From Listeria ivanovii subsp. londoniensis (GTDB lineage: Bacteria; Bacillota; Bacilli; Lactobacillales; Listeriaceae): a stretch of DNA of 64,000 nucleotides. The first letter of the stretch is position 1, and every line of letters starts with the position of its first letter. The translations under genes and the position numbers were made by a program. A model generated the notes under the pieces. The model searched no databases, had not been told where the DNA came from, and was given only the letters and a program-made list of their open reading frames with translations. The stretch is taken from contig NZ_CP009576.1 in NCBI RefSeq assembly GCF_000763495.1, positions 1,684,001 to 1,748,000 on the forward strand, given 5' to 3'. Below are positions 36,649-45,782 of the stretch, in pieces.

Positions 36649-37932
36649 ATGAAGAATAAATTCATTTTTATTACCGTTGTCTCCATTTTATTGATTGCAG
36701 CAGGTATTGTTACTACAATTGCAATGGCGAACGCTAATTCTGTCGTCGTAAAAGCAGAAGTCTTAAATGTCCGCAGCGGTCCTGGGTTGGCTTATGATGT
36801 AACGAGTCAAGTCAGAAAAAATGAAGTACTCCGGGTAGTCGGTGAAGAAAATCAGTGGTATAAAGTCCAATTAGATAATGGTAACAGCGGTTGGGTGGCA
36901 AGCTGGTTAGTTGAAAATACAGATGTCAGCGCAGCAAGTAACAGTGTTGCTATTGTTACATCAGACGGTGGTTTAAACGTACGTGAAAAACCAAGTACCT
37001 CCAGTAATTCACTTGGCTTACTAAATAATGGTGATCAAGTAACCGTAACAAGCCAACAAGACGGTTGGGCGCAAATCCAGTATCAAGGAAAAAGCGCATG
37101 GGTTAGTTCCGATTACTTAGACATCCGCGAATCCGTTACAAAGGTAGATGATAGTGATCTACAAACCGTTACAATTCGTGAAGACTCTACTAATATTCGA
37201 AGTGATGCAAGTCGAGATAGTGAAGTTATCGAAAAAGCCAATTCCGGTCAAAGTTTTGCGATTCAAGGAGTTCAAGGCGATTGGTATCAAATTCGGACCA
37301 CAAATGGCACCAATGGTTATGTGGCTAACTGGGTTGTTGATGTGTCTGATAAAGGACAAACTACTACTCCGAAAAGTAAAACGACCAAATTATCTGAAGC
37401 AACGATTGTGATTGATCCTGGTCACGGCGGTAACGACCCTGGTGCAAAAGGCGCAGGTGGAACTATTGAAAAAGAAATGACATTAAAAACAGCGAGAAAA
37501 TTAAAATCCAAGCTCGAAGCAAGTGGTGCCAAAGTTATTTTAACCAGAGATAGTGATGAATATATCTCCTTAAAATCTCGGACAAATAAAGCCGCAAAAA
37601 ATAAGGCGGATGTATTTGTTAGTCTTCATTTTGATAGTTTAGAAGATAGCGATTCAGGTGTTAGCGGTCAAACCACTTATTATTACGATAATAGTGATAA
37701 ATCGCTTGCCGAAAGCATCAATGCTAGCCTCGGAAAAGAGCTCCCTACTTCTAATCGCGGAGCAAGGATTGGCGATTATTATGTTATAAGAGAGAACTCG
37801 CAACCAGCTGTGCTTCTTGAACTTGGTTATCTGAGTTCCGCAAAAGATGAACGAAACATTAATTCCGCCTCTTATCGTAGTAAAATTGCGGACGCTGTAG
37901 TAGATGGTTTATCGGATTATTTCTCTAATTAA
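36649..37932 (+). CDS. Secreted N-acetylmuramoyl-L-alanine amidase with three SH3b domains
   Basis: 427 residues: signal peptide (about 1-29), three bacterial SH3 repeats (about 33-90, 100-160, 172-235; each has NVR or NIRS and a W-x-K or W-x-Q core and SGWVASW, SAWVSSD, NGYVANW ends), then an Amidase_3 domain (about 250-425). Zinc ligands are His in VIDPGHGGNDPG, Glu in TIEKEMTLK and His in VSLHFDS; the catalytic Glu is in LLELGYLSS. It cuts the MurNAc-L-Ala bond of the wall, like Bacillus YrvJ. Its terminator is broken by the IS insertion. Confidence 0.93.
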   Translation: MKNKFIFITVVSILLIAAGIVTTIAMANANSVVVKAEVLNVRSGPGLAYDVTSQVRKNEVLRVVGEENQWYKVQLDNGNSGWVASWLVENTDVSAASNSVAIVTSDGGLNVREKPSTSSNSLGLLNNGDQVTVTSQQDGWAQIQYQGKSAWVSSDYLDIRESVTKVDDSDLQTVTIREDSTNIRSDASRDSEVIEKANSGQSFAIQGVQGDWYQIRTTNGTNGYVANWVVDVSDKGQTTTPKSKTTKLSEATIVIDPGHGGNDPGAKGAGGTIEKEMTLKTARKLKSKLEASGAKVILTRDSDEYISLKSRTNKAAKNKADVFVSLHFDSLEDSDSGVSGQTTYYYDNSDKSLAESINASLGKELPTSNRGARIGDYYVIRENSQPAVLLELGYLSSAKDERNINSASYRSKIADAVVDGLSDYFSN

Positions 37933-37953
37933 AAAAAGCAATCATTCAGAAGA
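37931..37953 (+). terminator. Left half of a terminator split by the IS
   Basis: A-run 37931-37937 and stem arm 37938-37953 (GCAATCATTCAGAAGA). Its partner arm is at 39470-39485. Before insertion the pair formed a 16-bp stem (one mismatch) with a six-base ATTATC loop. Confidence 0.82.
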
Positions 37954-37964
37954 ATTATGTAGTG

Positions 37965-38004
37965 CGCCCCCAAAGTTAGACCAAAAAATCTAACTTTGGA
38001 GGCG
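37965..38004 (+). promoter_or_regulatory. Hairpin hiding the orfA ribosome-binding site
   Basis: Arms 37965-37980 and 37989-38004 pair at 15 of 16 positions around an 8-nt loop. The right arm contains GGAGG (37998-38002), the orfA ribosome-binding site. RNA coming from outside the element would fold and hide it. Confidence 0.75.
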
Positions 38005-38012
38005 TATTTTAA

Positions 38013-38567
38013 TTGGCTAAATATGATGATGGATTCAAGAGAAAAGTAGTGGAAGCTTACCAAAACAGCGAAGGTGGTTATGGCACACTCGCTCAGCGCT
38101 TTGGTATATCACATTTTTCTCTGGTTAGAAAATGGGTGAAGATTGTAGAGAAACGGGGGTTTGAAGCATTACAAAGGCGAAGAACGAAACAACATTACAC
38201 TTCCCAATTCAAGCAAAATGTCCTACACTATTACTTAAATAGCGGTGACTCTTACCTGGATGTTGCCTTGCAGTATGGTTTGCCTTCAGGGGATTTACTT
38301 CAAAGTTGGCATCAAAAATTTCTGCGAGAAGGCATCGAAGGTCTTTCACCAAAACAGAAAGGACGACCTTCGATGTCCAAGAAAAAGAAACAAATTCAGC
38401 CCAAGAAACCCATGACACGGGAACAAGCATTAGAACGAGAAAACGAATTATTACGTGCAGAACTTGCTTTTATAAAAAAGCTCCGCGCTTTAGGAATGGA
38501 TGTCCCAGAACGACTCAAGAACGAGATGCCCGAATCATCCACGAACTCCGAAGTGAGTTCCGATTAA
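38013..38567 (+). CDS. IS3/IS150-type OrfA
   Basis: 184 residues: two helix-turn-helix domains in tandem (about 1-50 and 60-110, FGISHFSLVRKWV and YGLPSGDLLQSWH), a basic Lys-rich linker, and a leucine-zipper-like helix (REQALERENELLRAELAFIKKLRALG). It starts at TTG 38013 with GGAGG 10 nt upstream. OrfA binds the element ends and limits transposition; the OrfAB fusion made by frameshifting is the transposase. Confidence 0.9.
   Translation: MAKYDDGFKRKVVEAYQNSEGGYGTLAQRFGISHFSLVRKWVKIVEKRGFEALQRRRTKQHYTSQFKQNVLHYYLNSGDSYLDVALQYGLPSGDLLQSWHQKFLREGIEGLSPKQKGRPSMSKKKKQIQPKKPMTREQALERENELLRAELAFIKKLRALGMDVPERLKNEMPESSTNSEVSSD
38474..38480 (+). other. Programmed -1 frameshift heptamer A AAA AAG
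   Basis: In orfA the codons read ATA AAA AAG, giving the canonical slippery heptamer A_AAA_AAG in the correct phase. Sliding back one base enters the orfB frame. This is the usual IS3 way to make OrfAB. Confidence 0.85.
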
Positions 38568-39406
38568 CGATTCTTCTACAAGCCACAAAATTTCCTAAAG
38601 CGACCTACATGTATTGGCAAAAACGATTAGAACAGAAAAATCCAAATGCATCATTAGAGAAAAAGATTCAAGAAATTTTTGATGAGCATCACGGAAACTA
38701 TGGCTATCGCCGGATTCAACTAGCGTTGAAGGCACAAGGAATAAAGGTCAATCAGAAAAAAGTTCGACGAATTATGGGTAAACTTGGGCTAAAAGGATCC
38801 AAGTTTATTCGGAAATCTCGCAGATATAATTCTTACAAAGGAACTATTGGACGAGTGGCAAAAAACCGTATTCGTCGACGTTTTTATACATCCATTCCTC
38901 ATCAAAAAGTGACCACGGATACATCGGAATTCAAATATTACGAGCGTGATAAAAACAAGCAGCTAGTTATCAAAAAATTGTATTTAGATCCTTTCCTTGA
39001 TATGTTTAACGGAGAAATTTTATCGTATCGAATTTCTGAGCGTCCCAACGCTAAAGCCATTATGGATGCCCAAAAAGAAGCGATGGACCGTACCGATGAT
39101 TGCCCCTATCGTCGTACGTTCCACTCTGACCAAGGATGGGCTTACCAAATGAAAGCATACAAAAAGCAGTTAACCAAGCAAAACATCTTTCAAAGTATGT
39201 CACGAAAAGGGAACTGTTTTGACAATTCTCCGATGGAGAATTTCTTTGGACTGTTAAAGCAAGAAATGTATTACGTGGTAATTTATGCCAGCTTTAAACA
39301 GTTGAAACAAGCAATAGAAGATTGGATACATTACTACAATCATCATCGAATTAAAACGAAACTTGGTTGTAGTCCTATTCAGTACTGCGAACAGATGACC
39401 GCATAA
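38474..39406 (+). CDS. IS3/IS150-type OrfB transposase (rve integrase core), made by -1 frameshift
   Basis: About 310 residues from the slip site. It has the HTH_21 region (FDEHHGNYGYRRIQLALKAQG) and an intact DDE core: first Asp in KVTTDTSEFKYY, second Asp in TFHSDQGWAYQ, Glu in FDNSPMENFFGLLKQEMYY, spacing typical of IS3. No stop or frameshift is seen beyond the programmed one, so the element looks active. The open frame extends upstream to 38306 without a start; translation from there is not supported. Confidence 0.92.
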   Translation, partial: KKAPRFRNGCPRTTQERDARIIHELRSEFRLTILLQATKFPKATYMYWQKRLEQKNPNASLEKKIQEIFDEHHGNYGYRRIQLALKAQGIKVNQKKVRRIMGKLGLKGSKFIRKSRRYNSYKGTIGRVAKNRIRRRFYTSIPHQKVTTDTSEFKYYERDKNKQLVIKKLYLDPFLDMFNGEILSYRISERPNAKAIMDAQKEAMDRTDDCPYRRTFHSDQGWAYQMKAYKKQLTKQNIFQSMSRKGNCFDNSPMENFFGLLKQEMYYVVIYASFKQLKQAIEDWIHYYNHHRIKTKLGCSPIQYCEQMTA

Positions 39407-39434
39407 AAAATACCAACCAGATTTCTCTGGTCGG
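39404..39434 (-). terminator. Minus-strand terminator at the IS right end
   Basis: On the minus strand a 9-bp stem (arms 39426-39434 and 39413-39421, one G-T wobble, GAAA loop) is followed by TATTTTTTA. It would stop transcripts coming from dtd into the element. Confidence 0.7.
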
Positions 39435-39469
39435 CATTTGGTCTAACTTTTGGGTCTCACTACATTATC

Positions 39470-39490
39470 TCTTCCGAATGATTGCTTTTT
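39470..39490 (-). terminator. Right half of the terminator split by the IS
   Basis: Arm 39470-39485 (TCTTCCGAATGATTGC) then TTTTT. It completes the stem with 37938-37953; the two halves are 1.5 kb apart now. Confidence 0.82.
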
Positions 39491-39941
39491 CATTTACGCA
39501 TTTCTTCTGAGTCAAGCAAAATAGTAACCGGACCGTGATTAACGATTTTCACATCCATAAAAGCACCGAATATACCAGTCTCAACTATAAAACCAGCCTC
39601 TGCAAGTTTGGCATTAAATAAATCATAAAGCGCTTCTGCTTTCTCCCCAGGAGCTGACTTTGTAAAGCTAGGACGTTTCCCTTTACTAACATCGGCATAT
39701 AAAGTGAACTGAGAGACGCTTAAGATAGCTCCACCCCGTTCAGCTAAAGAAATATTCATTTTCTCTGAGTCATCTTCAAAAATTCGTAATCCTGTTACTT
39801 TTTTGCCATGTAGTCAACTGTTTCAGCTGTATCGCTGTGTGTAAACCCGACGAGCAAACAAAGCCCACCAGCAATCTCACTAATTACTTCCTCCTCTACA
39901 CTAACCGAAGCCTCATAGCACCTTTGAAGTAGCACGCGCAT
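39490..39941 (-). pseudogene. dtd: D-aminoacyl-tRNA deacylase gene with a 1-nt frameshift
   Basis: The reading frame from the ATG at 39941 gives [19 protein letters not shown] and continues through [10 protein letters not shown]-like sequence, then stops at TAA 39795-39797 after 48 residues. The rest ([32 protein letters not shown], ending [15 protein letters not shown]) is in a second frame. One missing A in a run of six (39799-39804; seven needed) explains it: with it, 150 residues, the normal family size, result. Dtd removes D-amino acids from tRNA. Function is lost unless the run slips during transcription or the base is a sequencing error. Confidence 0.85.
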
Positions 39942-39954
39942 CACTTTCACTCCT

Positions 39955-42171
39955 TTAATTCATTAATCTTCTCACCGTATATACATCAGGTATTTGTTTA
40001 ATTTTATCTACTACTCGTTGCAAATGATTGATATTATGAATTTGAAGCGTGACAACTAATGTTGCCATTTTGTTATTATCTACTTTGGCATTGACACCAT
40101 TGATATTAGAAGTCAAACTGTTGATGATTTGCAGGATATCATTTAATAGTCCATTGCGATTATAGCCGTAAATTTCAATATCGACATTGTAATCATTTTT
40201 CGCTTGTGAATCTGCATCTTCCCAGTCTACTTCAATCAAGCGCTCTGCTTCGATTGCTAGGACGTTTGGGCAATCTTGACGATGAATGGAAATTCCGCGC
40301 CCTTTAGTAATATAACCAACGATTTCGTCTCCTGGCACTGGGTTACAACATCTAGAAAGACGGATGAGTAGATTACCTACACCTTGAACAACAACTCCAG
40401 CATTATGCTTGATTTTCAATTTTTCATTGTTAGCATCTGAATTAGAAGGCTTGTTTTCTGCTTGTGTTAATAATTTTTCTGTTTCAGCTTCTTGTTCACG
40501 TTCTTTTCGCAATTTTTCCGTTAATCGATTAGCTACTTGTAATGCCGTAATACCATTATAACCAACTGCAGCAAAAAGATCATCTTCATGCGAAAAATTC
40601 AACTTATCAGCTAATTTGCGAAGATTTTCAGGTAGCATAATTTTTTTTGTTTCAAATCCAAGTTGTCTAATTTCTTTTTCTACTAAGTCTCGGCCTTTTT
40701 CGACATTTTCTTCTTTCGCTTGTCGTTTAAAGAATTGTTTAATTTTATTTCTAGCTTGAGAAGTCTGTACTAGTTTCAACCAATCACGACTTGGTCCATA
40801 AGAGTGTTTGGAGGTCAATATATCAATAATATCGCCTGTTTTAAGTTTATAATCTAATGTAACGATTTTGCCATTGATTTTAGCACCAATCGTTTTATTA
40901 CCGATTTCTGTATGCACGCGGTAAGCAAAGTCAAGTGGCACGGATCCGTTCGGGAGCTCGTACACATCTCCTTTTGGTGTGAATACATAAACCACATCCG
41001 AAAATAAATCGAGTTTCAAGCTTTCCATAAATTCTTCGGCATTATCCGATTCATTTTGATATTCTAAAATTTCTCGGAACCAAGTTAGTTTATTATCAAA
41101 AGAAGTTTTTGAATTAACTACTTTTCCTTCTTTATAAGCCCAATGTGCTGCAACCCCATATTCAGCGATTTGATGCATTTCATGTGTTCGAATTTGTACT
41201 TCGAGTGGTTCGCCTTGAGGACCAATTACAGTCGTATGAATTGATTGATACATATTTGATTTAGGCATGGCAACATAATCTTTAAAGCGACCTGGCATTG
41301 GTTTCCAACGTGTATGAATGATTCCAAGCACCGCATAACAGTCCTTAATGCTGCTAACAACAATTCGAACAGCTAATAAATCATATATTTCATTAAATTG
41401 TTTATTTTGTTCCGTCATTTTTCGGTAAATGGAATAAATATGTTTTGGTCGTCCAGAAATGTCTGCTTGAATATTAAGTTCATCGAGATTTTCATTAACA
41501 CCATCAATTACATCATTCAAATAACGCTCTCTTGCATCTCGCTTTTGTTTCATCAAGTGAACGATACGATAATATTGCTGTGGATTTAAATAACGCAGCG
41601 CTGTATCTTCTAGTTCCCATTTTACGCGAGAAATCCCTAAGCGATGTGCAAGTGGTGCAAAAATTTCTAAAGTTTCATTCGCAATTCTACGCTGCTTTTC
41701 GACTGGTAAATGCTTTAATGTGCGCATATTGTGTAGACGATCAGCTAGTTTAATGAGAATAACACGAATGTCTTGTGCCATTGCAATAAACATTTTCCGG
41801 TGATTCTCAGCCTGTTGCTCTTCATGCGATTTATATTTTATTTTACCAAGTTTAGTAACCCCATCTACAAGCATGGCTACTTCGCTACCGAATGCTTCTT
41901 CCAAATCGGCAAGTGTGACTGGAGTATCTTCAACCACATCATGCAAAAACCCAGATGCTACTGTGGAGGGGTCCATTTTTAATTCTACTAAAATGCCGGC
42001 AACTTGAATTGGATGAATAATATACGGCTCACCTGATTTACGAAATTGTTCTTTATGAGAATCGCGCGCAAATTCATACGCTTTTTTTACAAGCGCAAGA
42101 TGTTCCTGATTCATATAATGAGAAGCCATATCAATGACTTGCTCAGCTGTCAGATTTTGTTCTTTCGCCAT
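39955..42171 (-). CDS. relA: Bifunctional (p)ppGpp synthetase/hydrolase Rel
   Basis: 738 residues. The N-terminal HD hydrolase has His53, His77-Asp78 (FLHDVVEDT) all present, so hydrolysis is expected; the synthetase domain has [12 protein letters not shown] and [15 protein letters not shown] ([22 protein letters not shown]) and the C-terminal ACT ([16 protein letters not shown]) follow. It senses uncharged tRNA on ribosomes and makes or removes ppGpp. The ATG has AGGGTG 8-10 nt upstream. The gene is followed by dtd, the usual rel-dtd pair. Confidence 0.95.
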   Translation of the reverse strand: MAKEQNLTAEQVIDMASHYMNQEHLALVKKAYEFARDSHKEQFRKSGEPYIIHPIQVAGILVELKMDPSTVASGFLHDVVEDTPVTLADLEEAFGSEVAMLVDGVTKLGKIKYKSHEEQQAENHRKMFIAMAQDIRVILIKLADRLHNMRTLKHLPVEKQRRIANETLEIFAPLAHRLGISRVKWELEDTALRYLNPQQYYRIVHLMKQKRDARERYLNDVIDGVNENLDELNIQADISGRPKHIYSIYRKMTEQNKQFNEIYDLLAVRIVVSSIKDCYAVLGIIHTRWKPMPGRFKDYVAMPKSNMYQSIHTTVIGPQGEPLEVQIRTHEMHQIAEYGVAAHWAYKEGKVVNSKTSFDNKLTWFREILEYQNESDNAEEFMESLKLDLFSDVVYVFTPKGDVYELPNGSVPLDFAYRVHTEIGNKTIGAKINGKIVTLDYKLKTGDIIDILTSKHSYGPSRDWLKLVQTSQARNKIKQFFKRQAKEENVEKGRDLVEKEIRQLGFETKKIMLPENLRKLADKLNFSHEDDLFAAVGYNGITALQVANRLTEKLRKEREQEAETEKLLTQAENKPSNSDANNEKLKIKHNAGVVVQGVGNLLIRLSRCCNPVPGDEIVGYITKGRGISIHRQDCPNVLAIEAERLIEVDWEDADSQAKNDYNVDIEIYGYNRNGLLNDILQIINSLTSNINGVNAKVDNNKMATLVVTLQIHNINHLQRVVDKIKQIPDVYTVRRLMN

Positions 42172-42210
42172 TTACATTCACCCTCTTATCTACTTGTCAT
42201 CTACACAACT

Positions 42211-42234
42211 TAAAAACACCCATAACTGAGTGTT
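42211..42234 (-). terminator. Weak terminator-like hairpin in the relA leader
   Basis: Arms 42228-42234 and 42215-42221 pair (one wobble, 6-nt loop) followed on the minus strand by TTTAAG. It lies about 45 nt before the relA start. Confidence 0.35.
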
Positions 42235-42256
42235 CCAAAAAAGATTCTTGTCTAAT

Positions 42257-42286
42257 ATTATAGCATGATGACACTTTGTTTATAAA
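42257..42286 (-). promoter_or_regulatory. Candidate promoter of relA
   Basis: TTTATA (42281-42286), 18 bp, TATAAT (42257-42262) on the minus strand. Confidence 0.55.
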
Positions 42287-42335
42287 GCACTTTTCCTCGT
42301 TTTTTCACAATTTCTAGCCGATTTACTATTTTTCT

Positions 42336-42370
42336 AAAAAAACTACCCCTAAAATATCAGGAGTAGTTCC
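42336..42370 (-). terminator. Intrinsic terminator after apt
   Basis: The minus strand pairs ACTACTCCT with AGGGGTAGT (9-bp stem) followed by TTTTTT. Confidence 0.82.
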
Positions 42371-42374
42371 AATT

Positions 42375-42896
42375 TTATAATTTCATGAGAATTAAGCGAT
42401 CATAGCCGTTTAATTTTTTATGACCTTCTAGCTCTTTTAGTTCAATTAAAAATGCACAACCCGCAACAATGCCGCCTAGTTCTTCTACTAATTTGATTGT
42501 TGCTTCAATGGTTCCACCGGTTGCAAGCAAATCATCCGTAATTAATACCCGTTGACCTGGTTTAATCGCGTCACTGTGCATGGATAATTTATTGGTACCA
42601 TATTCTAAATCATATTCCATTTCGATGGTTTCGCGAGGTAATTTACCAGGTTTACGAACTGGGGCAAAGCCGATACCGAGTGCATAGGCAACTGGGCAAC
42701 CAATAATAAATCCACGCGCTTCTGGTCCAACAATAATATCGATTTTTAATTCTTTTGCATATTCAACGATTTTATCCGTAGCAAATCGGTAAGCCTCTCC
42801 ATCATTCATTAAAGGGGTAATATCTTTAAAGACAATCCCTTTTTTAGGCCAATCATTAACAATCGCTACGTAATTTTCTAAATCTTTAATTTCCAT
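42375..42896 (-). CDS. apt: Adenine phosphoribosyltransferase
   Basis: 173 residues. It has [25 protein letters not shown], and the PRPP motif [13 protein letters not shown]. It turns adenine and PRPP into AMP (purine salvage). The ATG at 42896 (7 codons into the open frame) has GGAGG about 9 nt upstream. It overlaps the end of recJ by 11 nt, so it is coupled; recJ-apt-relA is the usual Firmicute order. Confidence 0.95.
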   Translation of the reverse strand: MEIKDLENYVAIVNDWPKKGIVFKDITPLMNDGEAYRFATDKIVEYAKELKIDIIVGPEARGFIIGCPVAYALGIGFAPVRKPGKLPRETIEMEYDLEYGTNKLSMHSDAIKPGQRVLITDDLLATGGTIEATIKLVEELGGIVAGCAFLIELKELEGHKKLNGYDRLILMKL

Positions 42897-45237
42897 TTTC
42901 AAGTTCCTCCGCATTCGGGTAAATTGATGTTTCCATCATTGACTTCATCCAACTATGAAGTTCGCTGTAGTTGGAGTATAACAATTTTTTTCGAGTAGTA
43001 ATTTCTTCTAGCTTCTGTTGATAAACTAGTGACTCATCCAGATTACGTTTTCCAACTACTTGATTAACAATAATCTGACCACCTTCCATTTTAGCAAATT
43101 CTAAATCAAAAAACACGTTTGACATAAAATCAATTTGTTCTTTGTTCCAACCAAACTTTTGCATTAAGCGTGGTGTATATTTTTCAATTGGAAAGGGTTG
43201 GAATTTTTTTATTAAGCTGTATAGCTCAGCAAATGCCTTACGATCTGGTATTGCTGGAATTTGATTTCCTTCTGCTGCATCAAAATGAACAAAGATACGC
43301 GCTGGTTTTACTTTGCGGACAATTTCTTCAATTAGCTTTACATTCGGCGGAATATCCGCAAATACGAGCTCCTCTGTTTGGATGTCTACTTTAAAATCTG
43401 CTTTCTCATCTACTAAAAAATGGTTTTGTTCTCCGAGTGTTTTAGCTGTTCGCTCTTCAAAACAAATATATATGCGTGAATCCGCTTTTTCTTGAAGAAT
43501 CCGCGACCACTCCGTTTTACTTCGCACATCGAAAAGTTGCCAGTGCGCAATACGAATATCCATCATTCTAAGTTGTGGCTTTTTAATATGGTTCCATTCA
43601 TTGATAGATAATTCACCAACAACATCTACATCTGCGGAAGGAGAAATTTTTTCGACTAGATCACCTACCCCAAAGCCAATGGCATCAAGTGGTGTATCCG
43701 TCCCATCTGTCCCAAGCATTGTTTTTAGATGTGTTTTGTCGGCGCCAATTCTTTTCGTCCCTTTTAACTTCATTCCTTCTAAAAGGAAAATCGGCTTTGG
43801 ATTATCCATTCCGAACGGTGCTAGTTTTTCTAGTTGAGCGATAAAAGCTACCGAGACATCCGCTAGATTAATACGTTCCTCTATTTGCAATGCTGGACGA
43901 AAATCTTCTTCTGTAAGTAAGCTCGCTTCTTCTTGTAACTTAGCTTCTAATTCTGCTAAATTTTCTGCTGGTAAAGTAAGACCAGCAGCCATGGGATGAC
44001 CACCAAATGCAGTCATTAATTTCCGATGTTTATCAAGCGCTTGATACAAATGGAAAGACTCGATGCTACGACCAGAACCTTTGGCAATTCCTGTCACTGC
44101 ATCTATACCTAACACAATAGCAGGCCTAGAATACACACTAACTAGTTTTGAAGCCACAATCCCAAGAATTCCTGTATTCCAACCCTCTCCACTAACAACT
44201 AACACTTTCCCCATACTGTTCTTTGCTTCAATTGCTTCCATCGCAAGTTTAGTCGTATCCACAACCATTTGTTTGCGTTCTTTATTAGCATCATCAATTT
44301 CTTCTGCTAAAAAAAGCGCTTCTTCTGGATCTTCTGTTAAAAGCAAATCGGCTGCTGGATCTGCAGGACCAAGTCGTCCAACTGCATTAAGTCTTGGCGC
44401 AAGGCCAAATCCAATCGTTTCTTCCGTAGCATCTTCCAATTTCAAACTAGCTTTTTTTGCTAAAACAGCTAAACCAATATTTGCCCCTTCACGTAGTTGA
44501 CGTAAACCTAATTGGACCAGCATACGATTTTCGTCAGTTAGTGACACTAAATCAGCAACCGTTCCCACTGCAACCAAATCTAGTAATTCTGTTGGTTCCT
44601 CGCCAAGTAGTGCATGAGATAATTTATAAGCAACTCCAACCCCAGCGAGTTCATCAAATGGATAAGCAGATTTCGGATGCTTTGGGTGGATAACTGCGAC
44701 TGCTTCTGGCATGACTTCACGCGGTTCATGATGGTCCGTTACAATAACATCTAAACCAATTTCTTTGGCATGAGTCATAACTTCTAGTGCAGCAATACCA
44801 TTATCAACGGTAATAATTAAATCAACACCTTGATTCTTCGCTAAATCAAAAGCGGCAATATTAGGTCCATAACCTTCTGTAAAGCGATTGGGGATATAAA
44901 ATTCTGCATTAGCTCCCAAATGCTGTAATGTCTTCATTAACACAGCAATACTCGTAACCCCATCTGCATCATAATCTCCGTACACTAGGATTTGTTCATT
45001 TAATTCGATTGCTTGTTTAATCCGCGCAACCGCAAGATCCATTTCTGCAAATAGAAATGGGTCATAAGTTTGATATTTTTCTGGGTGGAAAAATTTATCG
45101 AATTGTCCTTGCGTTGTAATCTTTCTTTTCCAAAGTAGCTTTGCAAGTGGAAGCGAGATTTTCAGTTGTTCCGCTAATTGAATTGTTTTCTCTTCTTCGG
45201 CTTCCTTGATATTCCATAAGTATTTTGAATCAATCAC
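42886..45237 (-). CDS. recJ: Single-strand DNA exonuclease RecJ
   Basis: 783 residues of the DHH family: DYDADGVTS and IITVDNG (DHH motifs I-II), VTDHHEP (motif III), [18 protein letters not shown]1 domain with [10 protein letters not shown] and [13 protein letters not shown]; an OB domain follows and the C-terminal RecJ_C region is present. It degrades single-stranded DNA 5' to 3' in recombination and repair. The start is GTG at 45237 with AGGTGGGG 4-5 nt upstream. Confidence 0.94.
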   Translation of the reverse strand: MIDSKYLWNIKEAEEEKTIQLAEQLKISLPLAKLLWKRKITTQGQFDKFFHPEKYQTYDPFLFAEMDLAVARIKQAIELNEQILVYGDYDADGVTSIAVLMKTLQHLGANAEFYIPNRFTEGYGPNIAAFDLAKNQGVDLIITVDNGIAALEVMTHAKEIGLDVIVTDHHEPREVMPEAVAVIHPKHPKSAYPFDELAGVGVAYKLSHALLGEEPTELLDLVAVGTVADLVSLTDENRMLVQLGLRQLREGANIGLAVLAKKASLKLEDATEETIGFGLAPRLNAVGRLGPADPAADLLLTEDPEEALFLAEEIDDANKERKQMVVDTTKLAMEAIEAKNSMGKVLVVSGEGWNTGILGIVASKLVSVYSRPAIVLGIDAVTGIAKGSGRSIESFHLYQALDKHRKLMTAFGGHPMAAGLTLPAENLAELEAKLQEEASLLTEEDFRPALQIEERINLADVSVAFIAQLEKLAPFGMDNPKPIFLLEGMKLKGTKRIGADKTHLKTMLGTDGTDTPLDAIGFGVGDLVEKISPSADVDVVGELSINEWNHIKKPQLRMMDIRIAHWQLFDVRSKTEWSRILQEKADSRIYICFEERTAKTLGEQNHFLVDEKADFKVDIQTEELVFADIPPNVKLIEEIVRKVKPARIFVHFDAAEGNQIPAIPDRKAFAELYSLIKKFQPFPIEKYTPRLMQKFGWNKEQIDFMSNVFFDLEFAKMEGGQIIVNQVVGKRNLDESLVYQQKLEEITTRKKLLYSNYSELHSWMKSMMETSIYPNAEELENGN

Positions 45238-45303
45238 ATTACCCCACCTCTCAACCTTCCTATTATATCTAAAATCACCTGAAAAACCAAGAGGAATCTA
45301 CAA

Positions 45304-45336
45304 AACAAAAAACGCCAACGAAGATGTTGGCATTTT
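45304..45336 (-). terminator. Intrinsic terminator after the LapA-like gene
   Basis: GCCAAC-ATCTTC-GTTGGC hairpin then GTTTTTTG on the minus strand. Confidence 0.75.
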
Positions 45337-45340
45337 TTCG

Positions 45341-45685
45341 TTATTTAGTTACGCTATCCGTATTTTCTGATTTGCGCGTTTCTACTTTCGATGAATGAGT
45401 TTTCATTGCTTTCGCTGCAGCTAATTGACGTTCTAATTCTGATTTTTCGGCAGTAAGTTGTTTTAGCTTCTTCTTCATGTTACGAGACTTCGAAATATTG
45501 AGGAAGAAGATAATCAAGCAACCGCAAAGTACAGATCCTAAAATAATTAAGATTAATGGCCAATCAGCTTGTAAAAATAAGAAATTCACTTCCACTGGAT
45601 CTACATTGACTACAGCAAATATCGCAATAATAAGTGCTAGAATAATTCCAACGATTACTTGCCATTGTATTTTATTTTCTTTCAT
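45341..45685 (-). CDS. LapA/YrvD-family membrane protein (DUF1049)
   Basis: 114 residues: two membrane helices (about 8-28 and 41-62, NVDPVEVNFLFLQADWPLILI between), then a cytoplasmic coiled coil (MKKKLKQLTAEKSELERQLAAA). It matches the LapA_dom/DUF1049 architecture of Bacillus YrvD, which lies between recJ and secDF as here. Function unknown; E. coli LapA works with LapB on LPS assembly, so an envelope role is possible. AAGGAGG precedes the ATG. Confidence 0.85.
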   Translation of the reverse strand: MKENKIQWQVIVGIILALIIAIFAVVNVDPVEVNFLFLQADWPLILIILGSVLCGCLIIFFLNISKSRNMKKKLKQLTAEKSELERQLAAAKAMKTHSSKVETRKSENTDSVTK

Positions 45686-45742
45686 TTTTTCTCCTCCTTG
45701 TGCAACAATTATGTTAGTATTTACCCGTTTCAGAACTATTAA

Positions 45743-45776
45743 AAACAGCCGAATTTCTTTTGTTGAAATTCGGCCG
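45743..45776 (-). terminator. Intrinsic terminator after secDF
   Basis: A 10-bp stem (GCCGAATTTC and complement, AACAAAA loop) then TGTTTTTAA on the minus strand. Confidence 0.8.
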
Positions 45777-45782
45777 ACCTTT

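Larger units (their letters stand above)
37958..39464 (+). mobile_element. IS3-family insertion sequence, IS150-like group
   Basis: 1507 bp, flanked by 3-bp direct repeats TTA (37955-37957 and 39465-39467). The ends are imperfect inverted repeats starting TGTAGTG and ending CACTACA; 24 or so of the first 28 bases match. It carries orfA and a -1 frameshifted orfB with an intact DDE transposase. It lies plus strand between the amidase gene and dtd. Terminal TG...CA and size fit IS3. Name unknown without a search. Confidence 0.95.

Noticed and set aside
38306-38560. Separate start for orfB at 38306
   Set aside because: The open frame there overlaps orfA coding sequence, and the translation is not transposase-like until the slippery site.
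39490-39759. 89-codon frame as an independent short gene
   Set aside because: It is only the second part of dtd after the frameshift; its ATG is an internal Met and upstream sequence in the same frame also matches Dtd.
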